A stretch of DNA of 64,000 bases from Cristatella mucedo. Its lineage: Eukaryota; Bryozoa; Phylactolaemata; Cristatellidae. Below are positions 10,561 to 22,664 of this stretch, piece after piece. The stretch spans positions 10,360,001-10,424,000 of the forward strand of contig WPIO01000003.1 of NCBI GenBank assembly GCA_009760855.2, read 5' to 3'. Positions within the stretch are counted from its first letter, which is position 1. Each line of letters opens with the position of its first letter. The notes under the pieces were generated by a model that worked only from the letters and a program-made list of their open reading frames with translations, was not told the origin of the DNA and did no database searches. A program made the translations under genes and the position numbers.

Positions 10561-11944
10561 GTATAATAGTTTAGTTGGTGTGTCAATACTCACTTTAGTT
10601 ACTAGGAAACTCAAGTCTGCTGATAGACAAGGGGGCGCTGTGAGATTGGCCTACAGATTGGCATGGTTCAAGCCGCGGCTTTTACTTATTGCCATATTAA
10701 CGTGCACACGATGAAATCAATCTTTACATATTTTCCCCAGCAGATGCCGACACGATCCACCACACTTAAGGGGGTCACTCTATTTTTAGCCCTCTCTATT
10801 ACGCGGGTCAGTCGAAGGTTCTTTAAGGATCGTAATCAATGGGCACTTGTTTCCGGAACTACATGATGTAGCTAAGATGAGGACGACGATAACGATGATG
10901 ACGAAGCCAGCCGAGTGATATGGCATTGCCCAATTGACAGGATATGGATCGACGAGTTCAACTCAAAAAGGAGAAAAACACATCCGCCTATGAATAAGAC
11001 CAGCGCTTCCTCCTCCTACTCAGCTCGGCAGGAGAGATTAGAACTTGCTCCAGACGCGGATAGCTGTGCGAGAGGTAGTGCGACTGACATTCTCTGCAAA
11101 GCCTCGTCTGCCACATCGCTCCGACCTAATACCATCACCGACAGGAAACGCATCGCCGTGTATAGGTCCGTTCCTCCGAAGTAAGCCCAACAGATACCGG
11201 ACCGAAAAATTGCCGTCAATGTCACCTGCAGCTAAAGCACCGGGGATCGGATAATCGTTCCGCGCTTCCGCGTGGCTAACCTAGTTGCCTCTTGGGCCAA
11301 GGGGCGAGAGGCGCCACTGCCCCAGGTAATTCCTTGGCGAGGCTGCTTACGTCTCAGTTCTCCGCGTTCGGGAATGTCTGAGAGTACGCAAATGGGGGGG
11401 GGGGGTGGAACATCCACCTGCGATAATCGAGTGAACATTTTTTGCAGCTGAGGTCAATTTGCCAATGGTGGATGCGCACGGGCCGCATACTACGCGGGCG
11501 TGGAAGCGGCCGCCGGGGTCGCTGAAAGGCTACAGGGAAGCTTACTTAGCATTGCCCGCTTTAACCTCTGCCTGCCGCAGAAGTTTGTTTTGCACCGGCT
11601 TGACAAGAGCCTCGGTCGGCTGGGAGCTAGCGGCAAATGGCTGCTCTCCAGGGTCTCCGCTCTCTCGCACGCCTACTGGTCGAATGCGTCGCTACCCGGC
11701 GAGTCTTCGTGCAAGATTCTTGCTACGGGGCATCAGAAACAACGTGGCGGCCGCGGCACTCTTGCTGATACAATCTAGCAATTAGCAATTAGCTCCGACG
11801 GCGCCTGCCCCAATGTAGCCGCACTCAGTCGTCTTCGCTGTCTTCGCTTCGGCTGAGCATTTTCTGAGTGGCTGCTTGAGCCGACTGGGGGTTTTCCTTT
11901 CAAATTGATGTAGGCGGCTCGCAGTGTGGCTTATGCTTTCATGT
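10561..11944. other. No assignable gene; one long frame after TTTGCAG
   Basis: A 12-base G run lies at 11394-11405. From about 11453, shortly after TTTTTTGCAG, one forward frame stays open for about 107 codons to a stop near 11777 and reads like ordinary protein (ARFNLCLPQKFVLHRL). It matches no family I know, and the frame meets a stop at the acceptor itself. I treat it as unproven. Confidence 0.4.
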
Positions 11945-12245
11945 AGATAGAGGTAGCAAAATTAGTAATAATGAGACGCTTGCATTTCGCCTTGAGATAA
12001 ATGAATCTCCGTCTATGCACTGTTTACATGTGCTGGAAAGAAAGCCCGCCATTCGTTCAATGGTAGCATTCGCACGGATAGGACAATTTGCACGGAACAA
12101 GCAAAGGCAATGGGTGAGGAGCAGGTGCGCTTTGAACTTCTTAAATGTCATCAAGTTAAGGGTTGTCAAGACTTCGATTAGTGATGAATCCCAGGCTTGG
12201 GGAGCATACGGACTGAAATAATGATCTGCACATGATTGGAAGCTG
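11945..12245 (-). mobile_element. LINE-B C-terminal remnant 2
   Basis: Minus-strand translation gives a decayed LINE C-terminus: YAPQAWDSS (for the usual PKAWNSLP), then LNLMTFKKFKAHLLLTHCL, which corresponds to the common FKxxLKTHLF end of CR1/L2-type ORF2. The 3' tail is not preserved. Confidence 0.65.
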
Positions 12246-14329
12246 GTTAAAGCGCACCGAGAATCGACTTGAGTCAGATGAGCAGGCGTTACATACGATG
12301 CAAAGCCTGACGAGAAAGTAATGCCACAAAGACACTTGTTGCAGCTTCTGCAATAATGTCCTTAATGTCTTCATTTTTAACAGAGAACGCAGCAGCGAAC
12401 GTAATGGTGCTAGCCCTTGCCGACGAGACAAATACAGGTGATGCCTAGGCCTTGATTCATGGCTGACGACTAGTCAGCACCATAATACGCAGGCATTACA
12501 ACGGTAGCAAGAGCACTCCATAATTTATTTTAAAAGTCCTTATCCATACAGTGGGCGTAGTCTATTCGCCGTCCACAGAGGGCACAGCATGTGCTCAGCA
12601 CCAGCCATAACGCACAACTCTCATGCGACGCCCACAGCACAACTGCCTGCCTGGCTCCAAGACCAGAGCATACATCTGCATCTCTTACCTGAGTTTGGCT
12701 TTTATGATCGTAACTATAGATTATTTTACAATCGGTTCAAGTCAACATGATTCAGGAACCGCGAATAACACTAAGTAACATATTTCAAATTATTTTTTGT
12801 CCTTGGGTATACAGTGGGGTTTCATAATCTCTTACGCCTCAAATGAAAAAAATTGATGGTGGCTATCGCTCCACAATAACTTTGCATCTGGGGTCAGGAC
12901 AATAATATTTCGAAATTCTTCGGATTTTTCTTGCAGACTTGTTGCGGACATTAGGCTTGCACAAATAGAATATTATGTGGCCGAATCAGTTAGGCTTAGG
13001 CGTACATAAAATTGTGCAGAAAGATCCATAGAAATTCAGCAGTACATGTGCCTTTAACTAACATTCTATTTTATCTTAGTGCACAGTGAGGCAATAGTGA
13101 ATAGCCATATTTGATTGCACAACATGGCTTCAAGAGGCGGCTTGCACGCAGCAGTCGCATCTTGCCGTCTGCGTGGATAATTTTTAAAGGCAGGCGCGAA
13201 AAGTACTCCGCGAACAAGCGTTTGCTAATTTGCTATATGCGAGGCCTCCAGAAAGTATCTCGGCCTCATGCCTGTTGTGGATAGAAAATAGCCACGGGTA
13301 CCTCATTTCATATCTGATCACTGAAAAAGTACTCTTGAAGAGAAGGTGAGAATTTACTGTTCGCTAGATGAGTTTTCTTGCAAAATATGAGGTAATATGT
13401 GAACTATAATTTCTAGTTTATATAATACTGGTGTGCCTTCAGGCTGGTACAGGGGAGAAAAGAGAGTCATGAAGTTTGTAATCAAGAGAATTTGGCACGG
13501 ATTAAATCCTCAAGAAACTGCTATTTCTGTAAGGTGAAATCTTCTAGTCGCAGAGTAAGCGATAGCGTGCCTCTAAAAAATAATCCTAAACCTAATCAAA
13601 TCATAAAACCACGCATTCCTTCATCCATCTGACCAGGAACACACTGCCCTGAACTCGCTGTCCCGAACGTCCGTAGAGGGATCGGTCATCTTCAGGAGAG
13701 CCGCTAGTCAGACAGTGAGGAAGATATTACAGATAGATTCCAATTTCACAAATGCGACCGAGGAGAGAATGTCATACTGCCACAACTAGAAAGACCTCTA
13801 TGGTTTGATCACAGACCTTGGTCTGTGACCAAATTCAGTTCCGGTCTTCTGAGACCGAGGCTCAATGAATGGAGCTTGTTGGATGGAAGTACAAAAGTAA
13901 CGCATTAGGGAAACGACACCAATTCCTTTTCAAACTTCTTCCGTCGGCAGGATGGGATTTATATTCGAGGCCAAATGATTCACCCGTAGCCAATGGCAAA
14001 GCTAGGGGGAAGAGGAAAAATTGCGTTGTGAGTAGCGAAATATCTCGGCCATCATGATTTGGCTGATATGGCAAGCAAGCATTTCAGTATTTCGGATAGG
14101 CAGGCTAAAGCAAGACTATGTGAATGAACTTAACACTGAATGGAAATTGTTAATTGTTATTAATAGAAATACGTCTTTTGATAGCATATAAAAGAACACA
14201 ATATTCGTTGCAAAAGAAGCGATAGTCAATCAAGACTTTGTTGGCAAGCAAGGTATTATACTTAAACCAGCATGCAAAAGCGCACGAAAAGACAAGTTAG
14301 GGCCGTTGGTTATTCGCACTGTTGTTTAG
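12246..14329. other. AT-leaning stretch without gene
   Basis: Lower GC than the surroundings. No coding motif was found. Two short hairpins sit side by side at 13809-13828 (perfect 9-base arms, 2-base loop) and 13842-13857 (6-base arms), sharing the core GGTCT/AGACC. Confidence 0.5.
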
Positions 14330-15130
14330 TTGCATTAAGACATCCACGAGTAAGAACAAAAAGTACAACAGAAACGAGCAGCGTTCACGAGGGTAAAGCT
14401 CGGCGAAACAGACGCGTCTTTTTCTGAGACTTAAAAGATACAAAGTCAGAGCAGGTGGTGACAGAAGCTGAAAGCGTTTTCCAGTCTTTCGGTTCATACG
14501 GACTGAAGATCCGATCAGAAACAGAGTGCAATTAAGAGTAATAGCGAGACGACTGGAATGCGAGGTGAAGGTGGTTCGATATCCTAACGCTAAAGCGAGA
14601 AGGTCGGAGGTGGAGGTGTGCTGGTGCAAGCGAGTGAAGAAACCAATTGTCCAGAGAGAGGATCGTGGAATGAATTCGATGCTTGGTAGGGAGTCAATGA
14701 AACTCCGACAGAAGTGGTGTGATTTGAGCTAAGCCTTTGACGTCAGACCGGATAAGCTGCCGATTTTTAAAATCCGGTTGCAGACGATTAATGGCACAGA
14801 CCAAAAATTCTGAAGAAAGAGAATTCAGTCATCTAGACGCCGTGTCACAAACGCATGAACTAGTTTCACTGTGGTACTCTTTCAGCAGCAGGCCCTGAAT
14901 TTGGCAGTGATAATAAGCTGTAAGCATGCCAACTTGAACTTGAACTTGCAGGGAATTTGCTCATCTATTGACAAGCCATTTTGGAACAGTAAGCCCAGTT
15001 TACGGGCAGACGTCATGGGAGTGATTCTAGATAGCCAATCTTGAAGGTGAGGTTTTGCAAGTTGAGGTGACACTAGGCTTGCTACAACAATTAGCCTCGA
15101 AGTTGGTTCGTTGCTTGATGAGGGGCCGGT
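14330..15130 (-). pseudogene. LINE-B reverse transcriptase remnant 3
   Basis: On the minus strand, 15110-14890 reads SARKLGLLFQNGLSIDEQI (for the usual ARNLGVxFDxxLSxDxHI) and continues LQLIITAKFRAC. Further down, 14520-14330 reads RIFSPYEPKDWKTLS and FVSFKSQKKTRLFRRALPS, the C-terminal end. The part between is frameshifted. The order and spacing fit one insertion. Confidence 0.7.
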
Positions 15131-15552
15131 ACAGACCGAGTGGGTGAAAGAAAGTTTTTGTCTCATTCAATTGTTGCCATCGGTAATCAGCCTCTCATTG
15201 TGGCCATGCTAGAGTGGGTGCTTGACGTGTCGTCGTCATTATTTTCTACATGTAGTATTTCTCATCTGTCCGATGTGGTTGGAGCTACAAATAATTCTCT
15301 TTCACTCAACAACTCTTACCTAATAGCAAGAATATGTAGACAAACCTACAGCTGAATTCTAAATCTCAAATAAATTGTCTCAAAAGGATATCGTATTGCT
15401 AAAACAAAATAAGAATCTATCATCTCGTCATCAGGAGTTAGATCCAAGACATTCAAAATCTGAGGTAAAAATCATCACAACTCAGGTTTCTCGCTAGATG
15501 TAGTCTCTCTCTCTATCACTCCGGTCTCTTTCGCTCCGATCTCTCGCTCGTT

Positions 15553-15630
<78 letters not shown>

Positions 15631-17094
15631 CTCTCTCGCTCACTACGCTCTCTCGCTCTCTCCGGACCAGAGATAGCGAGAGAGAAAGCTTAATCTTCAA
15701 TTTCTCTCATTGCAACGCAGGAATAAAGAAAGAACGATGGGTAGACTTAAATCAAAAGAAGCATCCGCAGCACGCGGCAGGTGTCTCACGCCTTGTGGCG
15801 TCAGGAGAAAGCTTAGATCAATCTGAAAAAAGATAGTATTTGGAAAAATGTGAAAAGGGTGCAGCCAACATGAATTTAAATGGAGCAGTCACGTGGAGAT
15901 CAGTGCCTTCCTACTGCAAATCTTCGAGAGGGCATGTTGAACAGCTCTAAGACTTCAGAAAAGTAACTGCTTTAACCAAGGTTTAAATCCCCAAAGCTAC
16001 GTTTGCGTCGCAAGGCCGTTTTTTCAACGAGGAGGGCTCACAATTTTGTCAGCGTGGCGGCACCGCACATGCGTTGGTTGAGGGTGTTTGTTGAGCATAC
16101 GTTGCCAGCGTTGCAGGCAGCTCAGGCAAGCGGCGTTCGACTGGACTCCGAGCGCCGATCTGGAACGATCGTTCGATGAGCTCTATTATCGACCTCATGT
16201 CCCCGTGACGGAGACGTATTGCGTAGTCTAGGCCAGCTGCCCAGCTTCTTTCAAAAGCAAAGTTGAAGACTTGCTTGAAACTCATGACCAATTATTGCGA
16301 GGCTGCAGAAACCCACCAATTCGGGAAGCGGCTCACTAAGCAAAGAGGGGTCGGTCGCTCTAACAATCGGCTCTCGGCAGGTCATGAACGCGCGAGCCAC
16401 AGGCGCTGTCCCGATCTTTCCAGACGGTCGCTTACGTCCTGAGGCAACGTTGGGTAGCTAAAGAAGGTAGTTATAGACAGCGTAGGCGGCGCAAGAGTGA
16501 CAATCGATCTCCCCCCATCTCGGATGTAGGATTCGGGATGCAGGTCTCAGTAGCCGTCCGCTACTAGTGCACCACGGCCGTCAGTACGCGGCCAGCGAAA
16601 AGTGCTCGGAGCACCTGCACTCGGATGTGTCGGCCACGGCACGGCACACCGGAGATTTGGCACACGTCGCCGGAGCTTGCATCATTCAAACTCAATAGCG
16701 CTCGCGCGTCCCAGTCGGCGGCAGAGGCGAATTGGTAACGAGCCAGGCGGAAGTGCAGCTCTCCCCTAGTGAGCGGGAGCTTAATTATTCTTCGGGTATC
16801 GATTGGGCTGTTCTCCTGTTGTTGACTCGCTTCGTTTCCGTCGCGTGTGAAGTGCCCAGAAAGAGCTTCAGTTCTCTTAGGGTGCTGTGCAAATGCTTTA
16901 CTGTTAGTGCTGCTCTGGCAGTATTATAACACCCGTGTGCTGAAGGCTTGAGAAATGCTAGTTGAAATGGCCGACGTAATGCTGACTCTGCACAGGTCTA
17001 CGAAAGGAGAAAACCTAGCCATGTCGCGCCGATCTCAGCGCTCTTGCGTAACGGATTGCGTAATAGCTAGCGACCCTGTTCTGCCGATTTGGCT
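15131..17094. other. (CT)n microsatellite and sequence without gene
   Basis: An imperfect then perfect (CT)n tract runs at about 15500-15660, with the pure core at about 15558-15627. The rest shows no recognisable coding content. A LINE-B-like tail is listed separately at 16846-16930. Confidence 0.6.
16846..16930 (+). mobile_element. LINE-B-like solo tail (variant)
   Basis: TGTGAAGTGCCCAGAAAGAG then TTCTCTTAGGGTGCT matches the LINE-B 3' signature. The end is not ATT repeats but a CTGTTAGTGCTGCT-type stretch, which also occurs in the minus-strand copy at 21660-21745. This suggests a subfamily. Confidence 0.65.
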
Positions 17095-17370
17095 GCCGAG
17101 CGGACCAGTAGAAGCTTCGCCAATCAGCAACATTTACAAGTGGCGCAACCTGGTTTTTATTGTGTACTCTCGCCGAGTGCCCAAATCACTCCAGGCAGCT
17201 ACATATGTATGTCGTGGGTCATTCACCAAAAGTAAAGACCAGCTGTCGCCAACCGCTTGCTCGCTCGGTGAGGATAGCAAAGGATTTCCTGCTTCGGGAT
17301 TCGAACCTACGGTGAGGATCGTGAAGGGCCTAGCACCAGCTGCTGGGCTAGGACCAAGCGGCCACAGTGA
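17095..17370 (-). mobile_element. tRNA-like element (SINE-C or relic)
   Basis: On the minus strand there is a tRNA-like head with a GGTCCTAGCCCAGCAGCTGG stretch where the A box is expected and a perfect B box AGGTTCGAATCCC. The body differs from SINE-A and SINE-B. A real tRNA gene is unlikely because I see no matching acceptor stem. The left boundary is a guess. Confidence 0.4.
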
Positions 17371-17429
17371 TTGAATATGTGCACCTTGCTGCAGCCTACA
17401 AGAAGTAGGAGCAAAAACAAAAGTCGGCC

Positions 17430-17935
17430 ACACTGAAACAGCGGCGCCAGATAAATCAGATAGATTATGATTGATAATTATTATTTGAGATTCCTGAAAT
17501 ATAATCGCCAAGTAACGATTATTCGGTAATCTGTAATCGAGGCCGCGTAAAAGTCGCCGCCATGAGATAGGCAGCGAGTTTTGATTCCGAACTCGACGCC
17601 GGCATTTGGGTTGATTTGAGCTCTCGGCCTCGCGGCCATAAGTGTACGCCATGGCCGCTATTGAACGTTTTTAAATCTTCGCTGCTCTCAAATAGACTTT
17701 TCTAAGTTATGGATACGGACTTATTAAAGTATGAACTCTCTTCGTCGCCGCCGCGTTCCAGCTAATGTCGGCACACCAGCGTCATTGGTACGGCATCTAC
17801 AAATCGCTAGCCAAGACACAAGGTTCAGGGCTCATTAGTATTTGTCGCACGCCTGCCGAGACTAGTGCCGTTGCGAGCGCTGTGCTTGCGGCCTAATTCT
17901 GCCAAGACGAAGAAGCTGCACGCCACATTTTTAAC
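17430..17935 (+). repeat. RX repeat, copy 2 (near full length)
   Basis: Contains both halves of RX: a 5' half with AATCAGATAGATTATGATTG, a TAATCG-rich stretch and GTTGATTTGAGCTC, and a 3' half with TCAAATAGACTT, GGATACGGACTTATTA, CACAAGGTTCAGGGCTC and GAGACTAGTGCCGTTGCGAG. Alignment with copies 4 and 6 shows the halves belong together. Confidence 0.6.
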
Positions 17936-18230
17936 ATATCTTTACATTGAGATGTGGGTTCACTTCATTGCTGCCGTGTTCCGCTACCGCGGCCGTATCC
18001 TCACATATTGACGCTACACCTACTGCCGTTTAGCCGCTATTCAAAGTTTAAAGCTTTAACGGTGGTATTTGTCACGAGTCGGCAAGGACAAGTGCCGTTA
18101 CGAACGCTGTGCTTGCGGCCTTTGCACATTAGTGCAGTCGCCGCTACAGCACGTTTTGTAACAGTAGTGGTGACCATCGCTGTGCAGCAGACGACAAGTC
18201 TGACGGAAGGAGTCTGTGCGCAGCATTGAC
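17936..18230 (+). repeat. RX repeat, copy 3
   Basis: 3' half only, with CTGCCGTGTTCCGCTACCG, a GTGCCGTTACGAACGCTGTG core and an extra 3' segment (CGCCGCTACAGCACGTTTTG) that is shared only with the copy at 55.5 kb. Those two therefore form a subgroup. Confidence 0.55.
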
Positions 18231-18322
18231 GCGGCGCCTTTCACTCCGGGACTGCAGCCGATAGAGGCAGTATCTTTTGCTTAACAGCAATAGCTGACGA
18301 CTTCCGCAAGCGGCCCAAGGCT

Positions 18323-18425
18323 GAATAAAAATAATGTAATAATAATAATGATAATAGTAGCAATTGGTCATTTGTATGGTACCATAACAAAAATAAGCCT
18401 CTATCCAGGCGCTTTACGACTAGCT
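18323..18425 (-). mobile_element. LINE-B or SINE-B tail
   Basis: Reverse complement reads GTAAAGCGCCTGGATAGAGG and then decays into an ATT/ATAA microsatellite (18323-18361). Confidence 0.5.
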
Positions 18426-18549
18426 GCAGGAGAATTTAAAAGCAGGCGCTCATTACATGTAGGGTATCATGCTCAAGTCTAGCAAACGAAAGCGGAATGG
18501 AAATGCATCTGTCGCGTTGTTTCAAACGTGGTGTGAAGCTTCCATGTCC

Positions 18550-18988
18550 GGTCAGAATTAGGCCGTAAACATAGGGCTCGTAACGGTGCTAGTCTCAGCC
18601 AACATGCGACGCATATTGATGACGAATGTACCTTGTATCGCGGCTAGATACTTGTAGGTGATGCACCAATGCATGCAGGTACGCCAAAAGTAGCAGAAAC
18701 AAGGTTTCGGCGAAGAGCGCTCATACCTTAGCATATAAAGTCCACATCCCTAACGTAGACGAGTCTATTTGACAACAGCGGACTGTTACAGGCGTTCAAC
18801 AGCGGCCATGAGTAAACAGGAACGGCTCAGTGGCCTAGAGCTCAAATGTCAATGCCAAGTCTGGAATCACAACTGCCTGCCAATCTTATGGTGCCAGCTT
18901 TAATACGGCCTTGGCCATAGATTATCGCTTAATCTCATAATCGCGAATAATTGCGATCAGCCATAATCCGTCTGGTTGAGCTGGCGTC
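18550..18988 (-). repeat. RX repeat, copy 4 (inverted, near full length)
   Basis: Reverse complement shows the RX landmarks in order: GGATTATGGCTGATCGC, TTTGAGCTCTAGGCC, CTGTTGAACGCCTG, TCAAATAGACT, GTTAGGGATGTGGACTT, GCATGCATTGGTGC, GAGACTAGCACCGTTACGAG and GGCCTAATTCTG. It lies head to head with copy 5. Confidence 0.6.
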
Positions 18989-19258
18989 GCCGTTTCAACT
19001 CGTCCAAGCTACGGATACAGGCTTGCTGTGTTAAGGTACAAGCGCTCTTCATCGCTGCCGTTTCGTCGCTGCAGTATTTATCTATTCTCTTCCGTGCTGC
19101 TGCGTTCCGCTGTTGTAGGCACACGCGCGTGCATTGGTGCTGCACCTAAAAGTCGCAAGCAGTAATTCCAAGGCTCCAGGCTTCGCCGGCATTCGTCGCT
19201 CGTCGGCCGAGACTAGCGCCGTTACGAGTGCTGCGCTCGCGACCTAGTTATTTCAGAA
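18989..19258 (+). repeat. RX repeat, copy 5
   Basis: Its last 170 bases are nearly identical to copy 6 (same CGGCATTCGTCGCTCGTCGG and GACTAGCGCCGTTACG words). A short GCAGTATTTATCTATTCTC resembles the remnant of the SINE-A tail that is intact at the same place in copy 6. Confidence 0.6.
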
Positions 19259-20200
19259 AGTAGAAGCCGCTTTCCCGCGTTCGTAACAATAGGCATTCGG
19301 CGGAAGAAGCGTACATTGCCCAGCCGGGCCAATTGCACTGTCCCGATGACAGGAATACCGACCGCCGCAGCGGCAAAAAGCAAATGCGTCAATCAAGTCT
19401 TGGCGACCGCTAGCTGTACGTATACTGACGCGCCCGTATTGCAACAAAGTTGCACAGGCCACGAAAATGGTTTCCAGCCGCCGCCTTCCCCCGATACGAT
19501 GAAGACCGCTGATAATAACCTTGTCGCTGTGTAAGGTTTGTGAAGTCGATCGGTTGGCTGGTGCAAGATCGACCAATAGATCATTTGCACGCGTTCGTCC
19601 GTAGGTTCGCGAGAGCCGGTGCCGCATTGAACTTCTCGAACTTATCTGACAATGCGCCCTTCAGTAAAGTTGCATTCTTTCAGTAAACCTTTCAGTAAAG
19701 TTACGACAGGGCGTTATATGGCGAGGAAGCGCCGAGGTGGCGGCCACTAGAAATGCGCTCCTCGACGGGAGACAGCGAGTAGTGGGGCAAATGCAAGAGC
19801 GGCGGCTGAACAGACGCTTTCGAAGCAGACTGCCCGGCGGTGGCCTCTATCCGAAACCTGCGTGAGCGCTCAGAGTGCCGTGGGCGTGCTCTCGCGCTCG
19901 TGCGCGCGGGAGCAGGCGCGCGCGTCGACCTCTGAGCTCAGCGCTGGCCGTGAGCAGCGCGCCAGCTTCGCCGCCGCTGCTCATTTAACCAGATGAGCAC
20001 CTGCAATCGGCATTCGCGGTTGCTCGGAGCACTCTCGTGGGCTGCTACGGCGGGTGAAGGTCGGAGCGCTCCTGGTAGCAGATATGTAAACCGGGTGTGG
20101 GTTCTTGGTGCTCGGCGATGCAGCACTGTGAGTATCGCCGGTCGTCGCAGCCAGTAGTCCAGGGGCTGTCCGAATCGCAGCAGATGGCCTGCGGTAAACA
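19259..20200. other. No gene recognised
   Basis: CpG-rich toward 19.75-20.05 kb. A minus-strand cysteine-bearing stretch near 19.27-19.39 kb was considered as a retroelement zinc knuckle and not accepted. A small duplication, TTTCAGTAAA, occurs at 19677-19696. Confidence 0.45.
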
Positions 20201-20477
20201 CAACTAGCTCAGCCCTGAAACGGCTGCATGCTAAATCAGCCAGATTATCACTGCTATTCATTATTCATGGTTTCCGAGCTAAATAGCTGCTAGGAACCCA
20301 TTGTAAGGTAATCTATGGCTGAAGCAGCAAAAAAGCAGCACATAAGCCGAAGACATGTAATCACAGGCAATCATTTGTGCTCCGCGGTTTTTTCCTAAGC
20401 AGTGGAGTTGATTTGAGCTCGAGGCTTTGAGCCGCACGAGTGTTGGTCCGCGCCGTATTAATAACTATACTAAAGAT

Positions 20478-20545
20478 AATAATAATAATAGTAATAATAC
20501 ATTTTTTATAGCGCCCTCAAAGAAACCAATCTCTTTCTAAGCACT
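20478..20545 (-). mobile_element. LINE-B solo tail inside RX copy 6
   Basis: Reverse complement reads CTTAGAAAGAGATTGGTTTC, then a GAGGGCGCTAT word and an ATT-type repeat. Confidence 0.7.
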
Positions 20546-20633
20546 GGCAGCTGCTGAACGCCTGTAACCATCGATCATTGTCAAATAGACTTCGCTACAC
20601 TAGGGATACTGACTTACTATGTTACCGTATGGA

Positions 20634-20810
20634 TAGCCGTGATGGCACACTAAGTAAGGTATGTGCTTTTCGCGACCTTGGTCCCGAGTTCGCGGGTTCG
20701 AATCCTGCGATGGGCGGTTCTTTATTGCCAACGCAAGCGGTGGTGATAGCCGTCAAGGCTCTTGTGTCGCTATACAAAAGAGGCTGTTAAATCAGCTAGT
20801 ATTTATTTAA
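20634..20810 (+). mobile_element. SINE-A, copy 2, inside RX copy 6
   Basis: TAGCCGTGATGGCACACTAAG head, B box GGTTCGAATCC, body CGCAAGCGGTGGTGATAGCC, and tail GCTGTTAAATCAGCTAGT with TTTATT. Complete at both ends. Confidence 0.85.
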
Positions 20811-20985
20811 TCTCTTCCGTGCTGCCGCGTTCCGCATTTGTAGACACACGCGCGTGCGTTGGTGCTGCATCTAAAAGTCGCAAGTCGTAATTTCGAGGCT
20901 CAAGGCTTCGCCGGCATTCGTCGCTCGTCGGCCGAGACTAGCGCCGTTACGTGCGCTGCGCTCGCGACCTAGTTCGCTTCTAGTT

Positions 20986-22664
20986 TCTGCGTCAATCCTA
21001 AATCCCGAAATATTCTCAGACATGGGAGCGTAGCTACGTCATCGTGCTCTGAGCGGTCCCGGGCCTTAGTCGCTCGACGTAGGGGTGCCCGAAATTCGAT
21101 CTCGCCGGGTTTGCGTCGGCAGCAGACTATTCAGTTTTTGCCTCGCTGAAAGGTTGGCAAAGTTCAAACGAGTTCTTCTGCCACATTGCAAGCGTGGATG
21201 CTTTGGAGCTACCACTACGAGCTAAGCTTTTCTTTCCGCGAGCCCCTGTCCCACGTCCCCAGCGCTAGGTCCAGGACTCGTCCCAATGGCGGCCGTAGAG
21301 CGATAGCAGACGACGCGCAGACACTCCCCAGCTCGCGGCGCGAATCGCAGTAGCGCAGACAACTGTGCGGCGAGCTGCCCGAGTGCAGTGAAAGATGATC
21401 CTGCGAAGAACAAGGACAAAGTCTCGCTCCGGTCCGCGAGACTCCTCTCGCCGCTCGCCGCTCCTGTCTACGCGTCCTTGTAATGTCGGCACTCCGCTGC
21501 AGCAGTGCAGATTTGCGTCGTTCTTTTTTGTGGAGTGAACGACAGACCTGGCGTAGTCGTTTTTAGCACGTACTAAAAGCCGAAGTTCAAACGCCGCACG
21601 CGCCGCCGCTCGACTTACGCGAAGGGCTGCACTGAACGCGTAGGAGCGAGTCGCGGGTGAGTTGGGAATACTAGCAGTAACAGCAGGACACTTGCGTAGC
21701 AGCTCAAGAGACGCAAACCTCTTTCTAGGCACTTTACACACGCTGAAATGGAAGCAGCAAGTCAACCGGTCAGTGATCGCACGCGAAATTTCAGCGAGCG
21801 CTAGTACAGTGCAGGCCAGTTCATATGGACGGAACCCCGCATACACCACAATTTCCAAAGAGCTAGGTACCCAGTACTTATGCTAGCCATAGCAGCAGAT
21901 AACAGTAGAAAGAACCAAATTAAAGAAAGTTTTAGCAGTCGAAACCACATTCCCTAATTGTATATTACCGACTGTGATATGTAAATAGCCCAACTGTTCA
22001 CCCGGAGCTCAAATCTCCGCTTTATAAAAAGCTTTAGAAATGGCTGCTCTGTTAGAGCTTCTGTACTTGTGTGTCGTTGACTGAGCTTGTGCATACTTAA
22101 ATAAGACGTACGCTCGGGTTCTCTCGCATGCATCACCGAGCACGTTGCTTCGCTGATGATTAACTATTGATTATAGCTTTTCTAGCAGTGAGATGCAAAG
22201 CGTCTGAAGAGTGATGTACTACCGGAGCTGTACGCGCGTATAAGAAAGATACACTAGGCCCCCGCCGACTGCTCGAAGTGTATGAGGCGTGCGAAACTTC
22301 GTCCGAACGTGCGATTTGTGAGTCGCCGGCGGCTGGTGCCCTAGATTCTTCTTTACTCCAAGGTTCGAGGTAAATGCTCCGAAATGACGAGATCGTGCGC
22401 CGATGGATTAGCGAAGAGCGTTAGCAGTAAGTCAGAGGCCAGGTGTACTCGCTGAGGTTCGTGAGCCAATCACTACCGCGCCGCACTCTGCGCTGACCAA
22501 TGCCTTCACTAGGGTGTATGTCAGAGAGTACACTATGACAGTTCGCTACCTGCGGATTGCCACAAAAACCGAACGAACGATGTATAACTGCTGAGGCCTG
22601 CTACACAGGAATAGACGTAGCTGTTAGGGTTTTACCTAAGAAGAAACCTAACTTAGACTCGGAC
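20986..22664. other. No gene recognised; one LINE tail
   Basis: Mixed composition. The 197-codon minus-strand frame at 21265-21858 runs through the LINE-B-like tail at 21660-21745, so it is not a real gene. Nothing else is recognised. Confidence 0.5.
21660..21745 (-). mobile_element. LINE-B-like solo tail (variant), minus copy
   Basis: Reverse complement reads GTGTAAAGTGCCTAGAAAGAGG and ends CCTGCTGTTACTGCTAGTATT, the same variant tail as at 16846-16930. Confidence 0.6.

Larger units (their letters stand above)
20201..20985 (+). repeat. RX repeat, copy 6, with two nested insertions
   Basis: Full-length RX split by a minus-strand LINE-B tail (20478-20545) and a plus-strand SINE-A (20634-20810). 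Removing these joins RX words that are adjacent in copies 2 and 4. The nesting shows that RX is older here than both inserts. Confidence 0.6.

Noticed and set aside
17260-17365. A true tRNA gene on the minus strand
   Set aside because: B box is perfect, but no acceptor stem or anticodon arm could be matched; kept only as a tRNA-like element.
19270-19390. Gypsy-like gag zinc knuckle on the minus strand (CRCGGRYSCHRDS)
   Set aside because: Cysteine/histidine spacing does not fit CCHC, and no protease, RT or LTR is nearby.
21265-21858. 197-codon minus-strand protein
   Set aside because: It reads through a LINE-B-like 3' tail at 21660-21745.
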